Of a DNA stretch of 9,572 nucleotides, positions 1 to 6,103 are shown in pieces. The stretch lies in contig CAXDRM010000053.1 of the NCBI GenBank assembly GCA_963991775.1, positions 1-9,572 on the forward strand, in the 5' to 3' direction. The number at the start of each line of letters is the position of its first letter. The first letter of the stretch is position 1. The position numbers were made by a program, and so were the translations under genes. Source of the stretch: CAXDRM01 sp963991775 (lineage in GTDB: Bacteria > Pseudomonadota > Alphaproteobacteria > Rickettsiales > JABIRX01). The notes beneath the pieces are model-generated. The model did not search any database. It saw only the letters and a program-made list of their open reading frames with translations, and had not been told where the DNA came from.

Positions 1-100
1 TATTTACAGCAAAATGAGCTTTTAGTTGTGCTGATTTTACCCGTTTCTTAATATCTTCTAAAGTTTGAAGATAATTGTTTGATTCTATGATTTCTGACAT
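1..100 (-). CDS. DUF1016/YhcG-type PDDEXK nuclease, N-terminal fragment (cut by window edge)
   Basis: Only the first 33 codons are in the window. Read on the minus strand from ATG at 100-98, they contain YLQTLEDIKKRVKSAQ and then LKAHFAVN. This matches the start of the DUF1016 N-terminal domain found in YhcG-like proteins, where a short helix of the form 'LLxxIKxRIRxAQxxAxxAVN' opens the family. Known members pair this domain with a C-terminal PDDEXK nuclease fold and are common near restriction systems and mobile DNA; that second half lies outside the window. The start is fixed by an in-frame TAA at 106-104. The AAAGG just before ATG lies too close to be an ideal ribosome site. Family assignment from 33 residues is a recognition call, not proof. 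Confidence 0.6.
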   Translation of the reverse strand, partial: MSEIIESNNYLQTLEDIKKRVKSAQLKAHFAVN

Positions 101-126
101 CCTTTAATAAAAATTACTTTCGAAAC

Positions 127-155
127 ATAATAGCACGGGTAATTGCTATTTGAAA
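127..155 (-). promoter_or_regulatory. Candidate promoter of the DUF1016 gene
   Basis: On the minus strand a TTTCAA box (155-150) and a TATTAT box (132-127) are 17 nt apart, which would start transcription near 120, about 20 nt before the ATG. The -10 is good (5 of 6) and the -35 is weak (3 of 6). Confidence 0.35.
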
Positions 156-177
156 TGTGTAAAAGAACCATTATTAG

Positions 178-205
178 TTGCACATTTACAATCTAACTAT
201 AAAAT
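178..205 (+). promoter_or_regulatory. Candidate promoter of structured RNA element copy 1
   Basis: TTGCAC (178-183) and TAAAAT (200-205) are separated by 16 nt. The predicted start falls at about 212-214, where homology with the second copy of the element begins (ACGAAAAC at 214). The second copy has the same layout, which raises the weight of two individually moderate boxes. Confidence 0.4.
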
Positions 206-213
206 GCCTTTCC

Positions 214-348
214 ACGAAAACTATTCACAAAAACTCTTAGTTTTAATTTCAACATAATGATCTGGTCGTAATTATTATGCTGGGGTGGTCATTTCCGTAA
301 GGCATGACATACTCTACCAGATCTGAGTGTTGTGCACCCCAGCACCAA
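214..348 (+). ncRNA. Structured repeat copy 1: pseudoknotted RNA-like element of unknown class
   Basis: This is one of two homologous elements in the window (the other is 4597-4735). Helices read in order on the plus strand are: a 5' hairpin AAAACT (217-222)/AGTTTT (239-244); an outer helix CAACAT (250-255)/GTGTTG (327-332) continuing after a 3x3 internal loop into GATCTGGT (259-266)/ACCAGATC (316-323); a second 10-bp helix TGCTGGGGTG (278-287)/CACCCCAGCA (335-344), whose 5' strand lies inside the first helix and 3' strand outside it, forming an H-type pseudoknot; and an inner hairpin GTCAT (288-292)/ATGAC (304-308) topped by CC-GTAA-GG (295-302), a GNRA-type tetraloop. Bases 295-334 are identical to copy 2, while the linkers vary. 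The element ends in ...GCACCAA. No open reading frame fits it. It could be a small RNA or an RNA-shaped mobile palindromic repeat. The strand is inferred from G-U pairs and the GNRA loop. Confidence 0.6.
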
Positions 349-772
349 ACCTTCCTATTTGTAACAACTAAAATTTTGCCAATAGTTAAGTTTGTCAAAT
401 ATTGCTGCTCTCCTCTTAAAAGCATAAAATTTGATTAGTACATTTTGTTACAGGCTTTACAACTAAGCAACACAAAATTACTGATAATCTAGCATGCTTA
501 GAAACTAAATTTTTCTCTAGCAGCTATACAATTTTAATAAGAAATTTAATCAATGAATTTGCCAGCTAGTATTACCTCAATCTAAAAATCTTTTAATGAA
601 ATATGCACAAAAAACAATTGTCTAGTGAGATAATCAGGAATAAACATTACACAAGTAGGTGAAAGTATAGTTTATAAATCAGCGTAAAAAATTCTGCTTC
701 TCTTACCATAAATCATATACAAACTGGCAGCTGCCTAAAATTCTATTAACCTAAAAAATAGAGGTAAACATC
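349..772. other. Long non-coding stretch upstream of the ThDP-enzyme gene
   Basis: AT-rich DNA with no credible gene on either strand and no tRNA-like fold that I can see. It contains the GGCAGCTGCC palindrome (726-735) and the ribosome site of the next gene. A perfect TTGACA on the minus strand (398-393) lacks a convincing -10. No strong plus-strand promoter for the downstream operon is evident. Boxes such as TTGTCT (618-623) with TAAACA (641-646) are weak. Confidence 0.5.
726..735. repeat. 10-bp perfect palindrome upstream of the ThDP-enzyme gene
   Basis: GGCAGCTGCC is a perfect, GC-rich palindrome in otherwise very AT-rich DNA, 37 nt before the ATG at 773. It could be an operator half-turn or chance. 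It is too short to act as a terminator. Confidence 0.3.
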
Positions 773-2458
773 ATGAGCATAGCAACACAAAAAATGCAAA
801 ATTTAAATACAAAAACTAGTAAAGCATCTGATTTATTTGTTAAAGCATTAGAAGCTGAAAATGTAGAATATATTTTCGCCGTACCAGGTGAAGAAAATTT
901 AGATATGTTGGAGTCACTTAGAACCTCCAAAATAAAATTAGTGCTTACCAGACATGAACAAGGTGCAGCTTTCATGGCTGCAACCTATGGACGTTTAACC
1001 GGTAAAGCCGGAGTTTGCATGGCAACACTTGGCCCGGGTGCTACCAATTTTGCTACACCTGCTGCCTATGCTCATCTAGGAGCATTCCCGCTAATTATGA
1101 TTACCGGTCAAAAACCAATCAAAAAATCCAAACAAGGACAATTTCAAATTATTGATATAGTGAGCCTCTTTGACCCTATCTGTAAAATGTCAAAACAGAT
1201 TGTACATGGTAATACTATTCCTGCTTTAGTACGTGAGGCATTTCGTACTGCTGAAGAAGAAAGACCTGGTGCTGTTTTGCTAGAGCTTCCTGAAGATATT
1301 GCAGCTGAAGCTACTGATGAGCAAGTAATTACTCCACATGAACGTCATTATGCAGTTGCAAATGATGCTGTGTTAAATAAGGCAGTAGAAATGATTAAAG
1401 CAGCAAAAATGCCCCTTATTTTGGTTGGAGCTGGGGCAAATCGTAAAGATGCTAGAAATGCTCTTAGCGATTTTGTACATAATAGCAATATTCCATTTTT
1501 TAATACTCAAATGGGTAAAGGAGTAATTGATGAACGCTCTAAATTATTTTTAGGCACAGCCGCTTTATCTGATGGAGATTATTTACATTGTGCTATTGAA
1601 CGCGCTGATTTAATTATTAATGTTGGTCATGATGTGGTTGAGAAGCCTCCATTTTTTATGGAAGAAGGAGGTAAACAAGTAATACATGTTAATTATAAAT
1701 CAGCACAAGTTGATCAAGTTTATTTCCCACAACTAGAAGTGGTTGGTGATCTGGCAGCTTCTATTACTGCGCTACAAAAAAAATTAAGTGGCAAAGTTGC
1801 TATAGATAGCTCCTATTTTGAGAAAATTCGTACAGAAGTTGAAGCTCATATTGAAAAAGGTGCAGATGATGAACGCTTTCCTATCATTCCGCAACGTTTT
1901 GTAGCAGATACTAGAAAAGTTATGGGCGATAAAGATATTATCGCTCTTGATAATGGTATTTATAAAATATGGTATGCCAGAAATTACAAAGCCTATCAAC
2001 CTAATACCGTACTTTTAGATAATGCTTTGGCAACTATGGGTGCAGGCTTACCTTCTGCAATGCTCGCTGCAATGTTGGAACCTGAACGTCGCGTTATGGC
2101 TATTTGTGGTGATGGTGGTTTTATGATGAATAGTCAAGAAATAGAAACCGCAGTTCGTCTTGGTCTTAACCTAGTAGTAACTGTATTAAATGATAGCTCT
2201 TACGGGATGATTCGTTGGAAACAGGCTCATGCTGGCTTTGCCGATTGGGGTTTAGAATTTGGTAATCCAGATTTTGTCAAATATGCAGAAAGTTATGGTG
2301 CAACAGGACATCGCGTTACTAGCGCTGCAAATTTGATCCCTACTTTTGAAAAAGCTTTCCAAGCAGGTGGCGTACATTTAGTTGATTTACCTGTAGATTA
2401 TTCTGAAAATCAAAAAGTGTTAATTGATGAACTTGAACAAAAGGTATGTTTAATATGA
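773..2458 (+). CDS. Acetolactate-synthase-like ThDP enzyme (AlsS / 2-oxoglutarate-decarboxylase type)
   Basis: This 561-residue protein has the three-domain layout of ThDP-dependent 2-oxoacid decarboxylases. The N-terminal pyrimidine-binding domain carries PGEEN (38-42) and RHEQGAAFMA, with the cofactor-activating Glu at 62. A central Rossmann-like domain covers about 190-350. The C-terminal diphosphate-binding domain has GDGG (446-449) with its paired Asn at 473, then IRWKQ and a VDYSEN tail. The length is normal for the family. It has no ilvN regulatory subunit or ilvC next to it, so branched-chain amino acid synthesis is unlikely. PGEEN and the VDYSEN ending recall cyanobacterial proteins first labelled acetolactate synthase and later shown to decarboxylate 2-oxoglutarate; Bacillus AlsS has a different PGxx motif but a similar C-terminus. 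The family is clear, the substrate is not. The start is supported by GAGGT (761-765), 7 nt before ATG. The gene overlaps the ALDH gene by ATGA, so both are probably co-translated in the cytoplasm. Confidence 0.85.
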   Translation: MSIATQKMQNLNTKTSKASDLFVKALEAENVEYIFAVPGEENLDMLESLRTSKIKLVLTRHEQGAAFMAATYGRLTGKAGVCMATLGPGATNFATPAAYAHLGAFPLIMITGQKPIKKSKQGQFQIIDIVSLFDPICKMSKQIVHGNTIPALVREAFRTAEEERPGAVLLELPEDIAAEATDEQVITPHERHYAVANDAVLNKAVEMIKAAKMPLILVGAGANRKDARNALSDFVHNSNIPFFNTQMGKGVIDERSKLFLGTAALSDGDYLHCAIERADLIINVGHDVVEKPPFFMEEGGKQVIHVNYKSAQVDQVYFPQLEVVGDLAASITALQKKLSGKVAIDSSYFEKIRTEVEAHIEKGADDERFPIIPQRFVADTRKVMGDKDIIALDNGIYKIWYARNYKAYQPNTVLLDNALATMGAGLPSAMLAAMLEPERRVMAICGDGGFMMNSQEIETAVRLGLNLVVTVLNDSSYGMIRWKQAHAGFADWGLEFGNPDFVKYAESYGATGHRVTSAANLIPTFEKAFQAGGVHLVDLPVDYSENQKVLIDELEQKVCLI

Positions 2459-3855
2459 GCCCCCTTGCTAAAACTGAAAATTCTGATCAATTAGAAGTTG
2501 TTAATCCTTTTGATCAACAAGTAATTGGTTCAGTACCACTTACTAATGCAGCAACTGTTGAACAATATTTAGAAGACGCTCATCAGCTTTTTCGTAAACG
2601 CAATAATTGGTTACCAGCCTATAAACGTATCGCTATTTTAAAAAGCACCGCCAAAATCATGCAAAACCGCTTTGAGGAACTGGCCTTTCAAATTGCAAAT
2701 GAAGGTGGTAAACCCTTAATTGATGCAAGAGTCGAAGTTGCTCGTGCCATTGATGGAGTTGAATTATCTATTAAAGAGCTTGCTCATCTAAAAGGCACAG
2801 AAATTCCGATGGATTTAACCGAGGCTGGTGCAGGACATTTAGCTTTTACTACACGTGAACCTCTAGGTGTAGTTGTAGCAATATCTGCCTTTAATCATCC
2901 ACTTAATTTAATTGTACATCAAGTAGCTCCTGCTATTGCTACCGGTTGTCCAGTATTAGTAAAACCTGCAGATGATACTCCGCTTTCATGCAAAACTTTT
3001 GTTGAAATTCTTTATGAAGCTGGCTTACCTGAAAATTGGTGTCGCTTTGTTGCTTGTGATATTCCAACGGCAGAAAAAATGGTTACAGATAAAAGAGTGG
3101 CATTTTTTAGTTTTATTGGCTCTGCCAAAGTTGGTTGGATGTTACGCAGTAAATTAGCAGCAGGTACACGTTGCGCTTTAGAACATGGTGGCGTTGCACC
3201 GGTAATAATTGATGAAACAGCTGATCTTGAAGCAATGATTCCCACCTTACTTAAAGGAGCATTTTATCATTCAGGCCAAGTTTGTGTATCTGTACAGAGA
3301 GTTTTTGCGCCCAAAAAATTAGCCTCAGATATTGCAGATCTTTTAGCAACAGGCGCTAAAAAACTAGTCGTTGGTAATGCTATAGAAGAAGCGACTGAAT
3401 GTGGTCCGCTAATTCGTCCGCGTGAAACTGACCGCGTAGCAGACTGGATAAATGAAGTAAAAACTTCGGTAATTGCTGGTGGAGAAAAATTAAGCGCTAG
3501 CACCTATGCTCCAACTGTGTTATTGAATCCTGCGCAAGATGCTAAAATATCAACACAAGAAATTTTCGGCCCTGCCCTAGCTGTATATGCTTATGATGAA
3601 ATAGATCAGGCCATAACCCAAGCTAATGCTTTACCTTTTGCCTTTCAGGCTGCAGTTTTTACTAAAAATCTTGATATTGTAATTAAAGCTGTACAAGAGC
3701 TAGATGCTACTGCTGTGATGGTTAATGAGCATACAGCTTTCAGGGTCGACTGGATGCCTTTTGCAGGACGTAGAGAATCTGGTTATAATATAGGAGGTAT
3801 TGGTTATACTATGCATGATATGACTCAAGATAAAATGGCAGTTATTAAGCTTTAA
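2455..3855 (+). CDS. NAD(P)-dependent aldehyde dehydrogenase, possible succinic-semialdehyde dehydrogenase
   Basis: A full-length ALDH-superfamily protein (466 residues from the start chosen) that oxidises an aldehyde to its acid with NAD(P). The catalytic set is intact: Asn147 in SAFNHPLN, general-base Glu243 in LEHGG, and nucleophile Cys277 in SGQVCVSVQR. The E-to-C spacing of 34 is the family norm. A late PFAGRRESG motif and the MHDMTQDK tail resemble the lactaldehyde/GAPN-like and semialdehyde branches. EHGG replaces the more usual ELGG. ATG at 2455 overlaps the previous stop as ATGA and lies 10 nt after AAAAGG; an in-frame ATG at 2446 would add three residues but sits almost on that site. 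The overlap suggests it acts on the product of the upstream decarboxylase, which would be succinic semialdehyde if that enzyme uses 2-oxoglutarate. That pairing is inference. Confidence 0.88.
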   Translation: MSPLAKTENSDQLEVVNPFDQQVIGSVPLTNAATVEQYLEDAHQLFRKRNNWLPAYKRIAILKSTAKIMQNRFEELAFQIANEGGKPLIDARVEVARAIDGVELSIKELAHLKGTEIPMDLTEAGAGHLAFTTREPLGVVVAISAFNHPLNLIVHQVAPAIATGCPVLVKPADDTPLSCKTFVEILYEAGLPENWCRFVACDIPTAEKMVTDKRVAFFSFIGSAKVGWMLRSKLAAGTRCALEHGGVAPVIIDETADLEAMIPTLLKGAFYHSGQVCVSVQRVFAPKKLASDIADLLATGAKKLVVGNAIEEATECGPLIRPRETDRVADWINEVKTSVIAGGEKLSASTYAPTVLLNPAQDAKISTQEIFGPALAVYAYDEIDQAITQANALPFAFQAAVFTKNLDIVIKAVQELDATAVMVNEHTAFRVDWMPFAGRRESGYNIGGIGYTMHDMTQDKMAVIKL

Positions 3856-3925
3856 AAAATAAAATCTGCAGAAACTATTGCTGTAAATAGTCCAATATAG
3901 AATTGCAATATAATTATGGAGGCTT

Positions 3926-4006
3926 ATGAATATCATGAACCTTTTTAGAAATAATTATGAAAATCATCTTAGCAGCATTAATTACAATAATTTCTCTGGT
4001 AACTAA
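3926..4006 (+). CDS. Possible 26-codon upstream ORF overlapping the start of the secreted-protein gene
   Basis: ATG at 3926 (or 3935) follows GGAGG (3918-3922) and opens a 26-codon frame (MNIMNLFRNNYENHLSS...) ending at TAA 4004-4006, out of frame with the ATG at 3957 that it overlaps. The ribosome site gives spacings of 3 and 12 nt to the two ATGs, neither ideal. It could couple translation of the downstream gene or be chance. The peptide has no recognisable motif. Confidence 0.2.
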   Translation: MNIMNLFRNNYENHLSSINYNNFSGN

Positions 4007-4478
4007 TACAGCTCATGCCTGCGAATGTAGTCATATTACTAAAAAACAAGTGCGAGCAGCACAACAAAAATGGGCAGCTGGTATTGTAGCAATTGGTAAA
4101 GCTGCAGATCAAAAAGCTGTAGCAGAAAAACATCTAGATACATTATATGCTTATGATTTGGGTGAAGTATTATTTAAACCTACTAAAGCAGCTCAAAAAC
4201 AATTTAGAGCTACTAAAAATGATGCGCTATCTTATTTTGTCACAGGTCATATTAAGGAAGATAAAGGTTTTGCTTTAGCACCTTTTACTAAAGTAAAATT
4301 TAAAAATGAGCAAATCATCATTGATTGTGATTCAGCTTTAGCAATGGGTAATTATTATTTTACTTCAAACACAGGTGAAATAATTAAAGTTGAATATAGC
4401 TTTGGTTATATAAAAAATAATGCCGGTAAATTAAAAATTAATTTACATCACTCCTCTTTGCCTTACCAAGGTAAATAA
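3957..4478 (+). CDS. Secreted NTF2/SnoaL-like (CaMKII association-domain-like) protein
   Basis: This 173-residue protein opens with a clear Sec signal peptide (MKIILAALITIISLV..., likely cut after AHA at 21). The mature part starts CEC and is predicted periplasmic. The body fits a family of small proteins often mislabelled 'phosphoribosyl-AMP cyclohydrolase': QQKWAAGIVAIG, the LFKPTKAAQKQFR segment, DALSYFVTGH, ALAMGNYYF, and the terminal LHHSSLPY (163-170) typical of the CaMKII association-domain/SnoaL branch of the NTF2 fold. No catalytic role is established for this family as far as I know. It follows the ALDH gene by about 100 nt, so it may be a separate unit. The start context is odd: a strong GGAGG (3918-3922) lies 34 nt upstream and better fits a small out-of-frame ORF, while the ATG at 3957 has only a weak AGAAA before it. 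In-frame TGA at 3936 limits any extension. Confidence 0.75.
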   Translation: MKIILAALITIISLVTNTAHACECSHITKKQVRAAQQKWAAGIVAIGKAADQKAVAEKHLDTLYAYDLGEVLFKPTKAAQKQFRATKNDALSYFVTGHIKEDKGFALAPFTKVKFKNEQIIIDCDSALAMGNYYFTSNTGEIIKVEYSFGYIKNNAGKLKINLHHSSLPYQGK

Positions 4479-4561
4479 AGGGTTTTACAAGTAAAAAAAG
4501 CTATAAAACTCAACCAAGTAGTATTTGAGATGAAATTACAACCTAGAAATTCTTTTTATAG

Positions 4562-4589
4562 TTGAATATTATTTCATACATGGTAAAAA
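4562..4589 (+). promoter_or_regulatory. Candidate promoter of structured RNA element copy 2
   Basis: TTGAAT (4562-4567) and TAAAAA (4584-4589) are 16 nt apart, and ACGAAAAC begins 8 nt later at 4597. This is the same -35/16/-10/start geometry seen before copy 1. The boxes are individually weak. Confidence 0.35.
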
Positions 4590-4596
4590 GCGTCGT

Positions 4597-4735
4597 ACGA
4601 AAACCACGTTATTTTATCTCAACGGTTTTAATTCAACATATTGATCTGGTCGTTATTTTATTTATGCTGGGGCTGTCATGTCCGTAAGGCATGACATACT
4701 CTACCAGATCTGAGTGTTGTGAGCCCCGGCACCAA
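4597..4735 (+). ncRNA. Structured repeat copy 2: pseudoknotted RNA-like element of unknown class
   Basis: Homologous to 214-348. The 5' hairpin is AAAAC (4600-4604)+CGTT (4607-4610) paired with AACG (4621-4624)+GTTTT (4625-4629). The outer helix is CAACAT (4634-4639)/GTGTTG (4714-4719) plus GATCTGGT (4643-4650)/ACCAGATC (4703-4710). The crossing helix is TGCTGGGGCT (4665-4674)/AGCCCCGGCA (4722-4731). The inner hairpin is GTCATG (4675-4680)/CATGAC (4690-4695) with CC-GTAA-GG (4682-4689). Relative to copy 1, the crossing helix has two full compensatory changes (C4673-G4723 and T4674-A4722 replace T286-A336 and G287-C335) and one pair that becomes a T-G wobble (4668/4728). The wobble is tolerated only if the plus strand is the RNA. 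The linker between the outer and crossing helix is 14 nt here against 11 in copy 1. Homology stops just after ...GCACCAA. Confidence 0.6.
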
Positions 4736-4772
4736 TATTTATTGGAAAATCAGAATTCATTAATCCCAACAC

Positions 4773-4786
4773 TGATAAATTTATCA
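4773..4786. repeat. 14-bp perfect palindrome downstream of the response-regulator gene
   Basis: TGATAAATTTATCA reads the same on both strands and lies 13 nt past the stop of the minus-strand response-regulator gene. It has no adjoining T-run on the minus strand, so it is a poor terminator. It may be a protein-binding site or chance in AT-rich DNA. Confidence 0.3.
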
Positions 4787-4799
4787 AATTATATAGATA

Positions 4800-5243
4800 T
4801 TAAGCAACTGCTTTATCTGAGTAATTTGGTAAAAACACTATATCTGACCAATATTGTAAAACATTTTTCATCAATTCTACTAATTTATTGAAATCAAAGG
4901 GTTTGGTAATATAGCAATTAGCACCAAGAGCGTAACAAGCATTTACATCATTTGCTGCTTGTGAGCTTGTAAATACTATTGCTGGTATAGATTTTAATGC
5001 TGTGTCACTTTTAATTTTACGCAAAATATTATAGCCTGTTTCTTTAGGTAAATTAAGATCCAGTAAAATAATATCTGGCTGCGCATAATTTTCGTAACCA
5101 GGCTTATTGTAAAGCATGTCTAAAGCCTGTTGACCATCTTCAGCTACATCAAAACTCAACTGGCCAATTCTAGCAAAAGCCTCTTGTAGCAAAATAATAT
5201 CTCCTTCATTATCCTCAACCAAAAGAATTTTTAAATCTTCCAT
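4800..5243 (-). CDS. Single-domain response regulator (CheY/Rcp1-like)
   Basis: The 147 residues form just one receiver domain with no output domain. All key positions are present: acidic pocket Glu10-Asp11 in LVEDNEGD, phospho-acceptor Asp62 in ILLDLNLP, switch Thr92 in FTSS, and Lys114 in ITKPFD. The LVEDNEGD opening and the NxCYxLGANCYITKP segment are typical of the Rcp1-like group, which often works with hybrid or phytochrome-type histidine kinases. No kinase is encoded in the window, so its partner is unknown. The gene follows sdhB on the same strand, but a 68-nt gap with its own promoter-like boxes and an inverted repeat suggests separate control. The start is supported by TAGGTG about 6 nt upstream of ATG. 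It is probably a cytoplasmic phosphorelay or protein-binding switch. Confidence 0.88.
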   Translation of the reverse strand: MEDLKILLVEDNEGDIILLQEAFARIGQLSFDVAEDGQQALDMLYNKPGYENYAQPDIILLDLNLPKETGYNILRKIKSDTALKSIPAIVFTSSQAANDVNACYALGANCYITKPFDFNKLVELMKNVLQYWSDIVFLPNYSDKAVA

Positions 5244-5257
5244 AATACACCTACCCG

Positions 5258-5278
5258 TTGTGAATTGTTAATTCACAA
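5258..5278. repeat. 9-bp inverted repeat (operator-like) before the response-regulator gene
   Basis: TTGTGAATT (5258-5266) and AATTCACAA (5270-5278) are perfect inverted arms around GTT. The repeat overlaps the predicted -10 box and start point of the response-regulator promoter and lies 15 nt from its ATG. No T-run follows on the minus strand, so an sdhB terminator is less likely than a dimeric repressor site. Confidence 0.5.
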
Positions 5279-5302
5279 TACAATGTAGAGTCAAGTTGAC
5301 AA
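5275..5302 (-). promoter_or_regulatory. Candidate promoter of the response-regulator gene
   Basis: On the minus strand, TTGTCA (5302-5297) and TATTGT (5280-5275) are 16 nt apart. A nearby TTGACT (5294-5289) is a second possible -35 but lacks a good -10. Either would give the gene a promoter separate from the sdh operon. Confidence 0.4.
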
Positions 5303-5311
5303 TATATTTTA

Positions 5312-6103
5312 TTAAGCGAATTTGCGCTCGGCGATGAGCTTCTTGATTTCACCAATTGCTTTGGCAGGATTTAAGCCTTTTGGACAAGTTCTAGTACAAT
5401 TCATGATAGTGTGACAACGGTAAAGTTTAAATGAATCATCTAATTCGTCTAATCTTTCACCAGTATGTTCATCACGTGAATCTGCAATAAAACGATAAGC
5501 TTGCAATAAGATAGCAGGCCCTAAATATTTGTCGCCATTCCACCAATAGCTTGGACAAGAAGTTGAACAACATGCACAAAGTACACATTCATAAAGACCA
5601 TCTAATTTTTCACGATCTTCTGGAGATTGTAATCTTTCTTCACTTGCAGGAGCATTAGTATCGGTTTTTAACCAAGGTTGCACTGAAGAATATTGCGCAT
5701 AAAAATTAGTTAGATCTGGAACTAAATCTTTAACCACAGGCATGTGTGGTAATGGATAAATACGTACATCACCTTTCACTTCAGCAATTGGCTTAATACA
5801 AGCTAAAGTATTAGTGCCATCAATATTCATTGAGCATGAACCACAAATTCCTTCACGGCATGAACGTCTAAAAGTTAAAGTTGGATCAATTTCATTTTTG
5901 ATTTTAATAATTGCATCAAGCATCATTGGGCCGCAATCATCAAGATCAAGTTCAAAAGTATCGATTCTCGGATTTTGACCAGTTTCAGGATCAAAACGAT
6001 AAATTTTAAAAAGCTTTAAATTTGTGGCAGACTTATTGGCACATTTAAAAAATTTGCCTTTGTTAGAAATTTTAGAATTTTTAGGTAATGCAAACTCAAC
6101 CAT
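5312..6103 (-). CDS. sdhB: Succinate dehydrogenase iron-sulfur subunit SdhB
   Basis: The electron-wire subunit of complex II, passing electrons from the SdhA flavin to ubiquinone at the inner face of the membrane. In 263 residues all three cluster sets are visible: [2Fe-2S] by Cys82, 87, 90 and 102 (SCREGICGSC ... LAC); [4Fe-4S] by Cys173, 176, 179 and 240; [3Fe-4S] by Cys183, 230 and 236. SYWWN (185-189) supplies the Trp near the quinone site. The N-terminus (ALPKNSKI, FKIYRFDPETGQNPRIDTFELDL) is of the alphaproteobacterial type. Its ATG shares one base with the sdhA stop (TAATG), and an AGAGAG lies about 8 nt before it, so translation is coupled. It is the last gene of the rpmG-sdhCDAB run. 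I see no hairpin-plus-T terminator after it. Confidence 0.97.
   Translation of the reverse strand: MVEFALPKNSKISNKGKFFKCANKSATNLKLFKIYRFDPETGQNPRIDTFELDLDDCGPMMLDAIIKIKNEIDPTLTFRRSCREGICGSCSMNIDGTNTLACIKPIAEVKGDVRIYPLPHMPVVKDLVPDLTNFYAQYSSVQPWLKTDTNAPASEERLQSPEDREKLDGLYECVLCACCSTSCPSYWWNGDKYLGPAILLQAYRFIADSRDEHTGERLDELDDSFKLYRCHTIMNCTRTCPKGLNPAKAIGEIKKLIAERKFA

Noticed and set aside
316..327. ACCAGATCTGAG resembles the HIV-1 TAR/R sequence
   Set aside because: It is a 12-base coincidence explained by the helix with GATCTGGT; nothing retroviral surrounds it.
214..348. Element as a normal tRNA or tmRNA gene
   Set aside because: It has an acceptor-like stem plus ACCA on the plus strand and a D-arm-like segment on the minus strand, but no T-arm, no 7-nt anticodon loop on either strand, and no tmRNA tag frame.
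214..348. HDV-like ribozyme
   Set aside because: The order of crossing helices is similar, but the 11-14 nt joiner between the first two helices, the missing P4 and the lack of the known catalytic joining segment do not fit.
3874..3891. ACTATT/AATAGT hairpin after the aldehyde dehydrogenase gene
   Set aside because: Six weak A-T-rich pairs without a following T-run are not enough for a terminator call.
4480..4517. Hairpin after the secreted-protein gene as a terminator
   Set aside because: GGGTTTTA/TAAAACTC pairs with a mismatch, is AT-rich and has no T-run after it.
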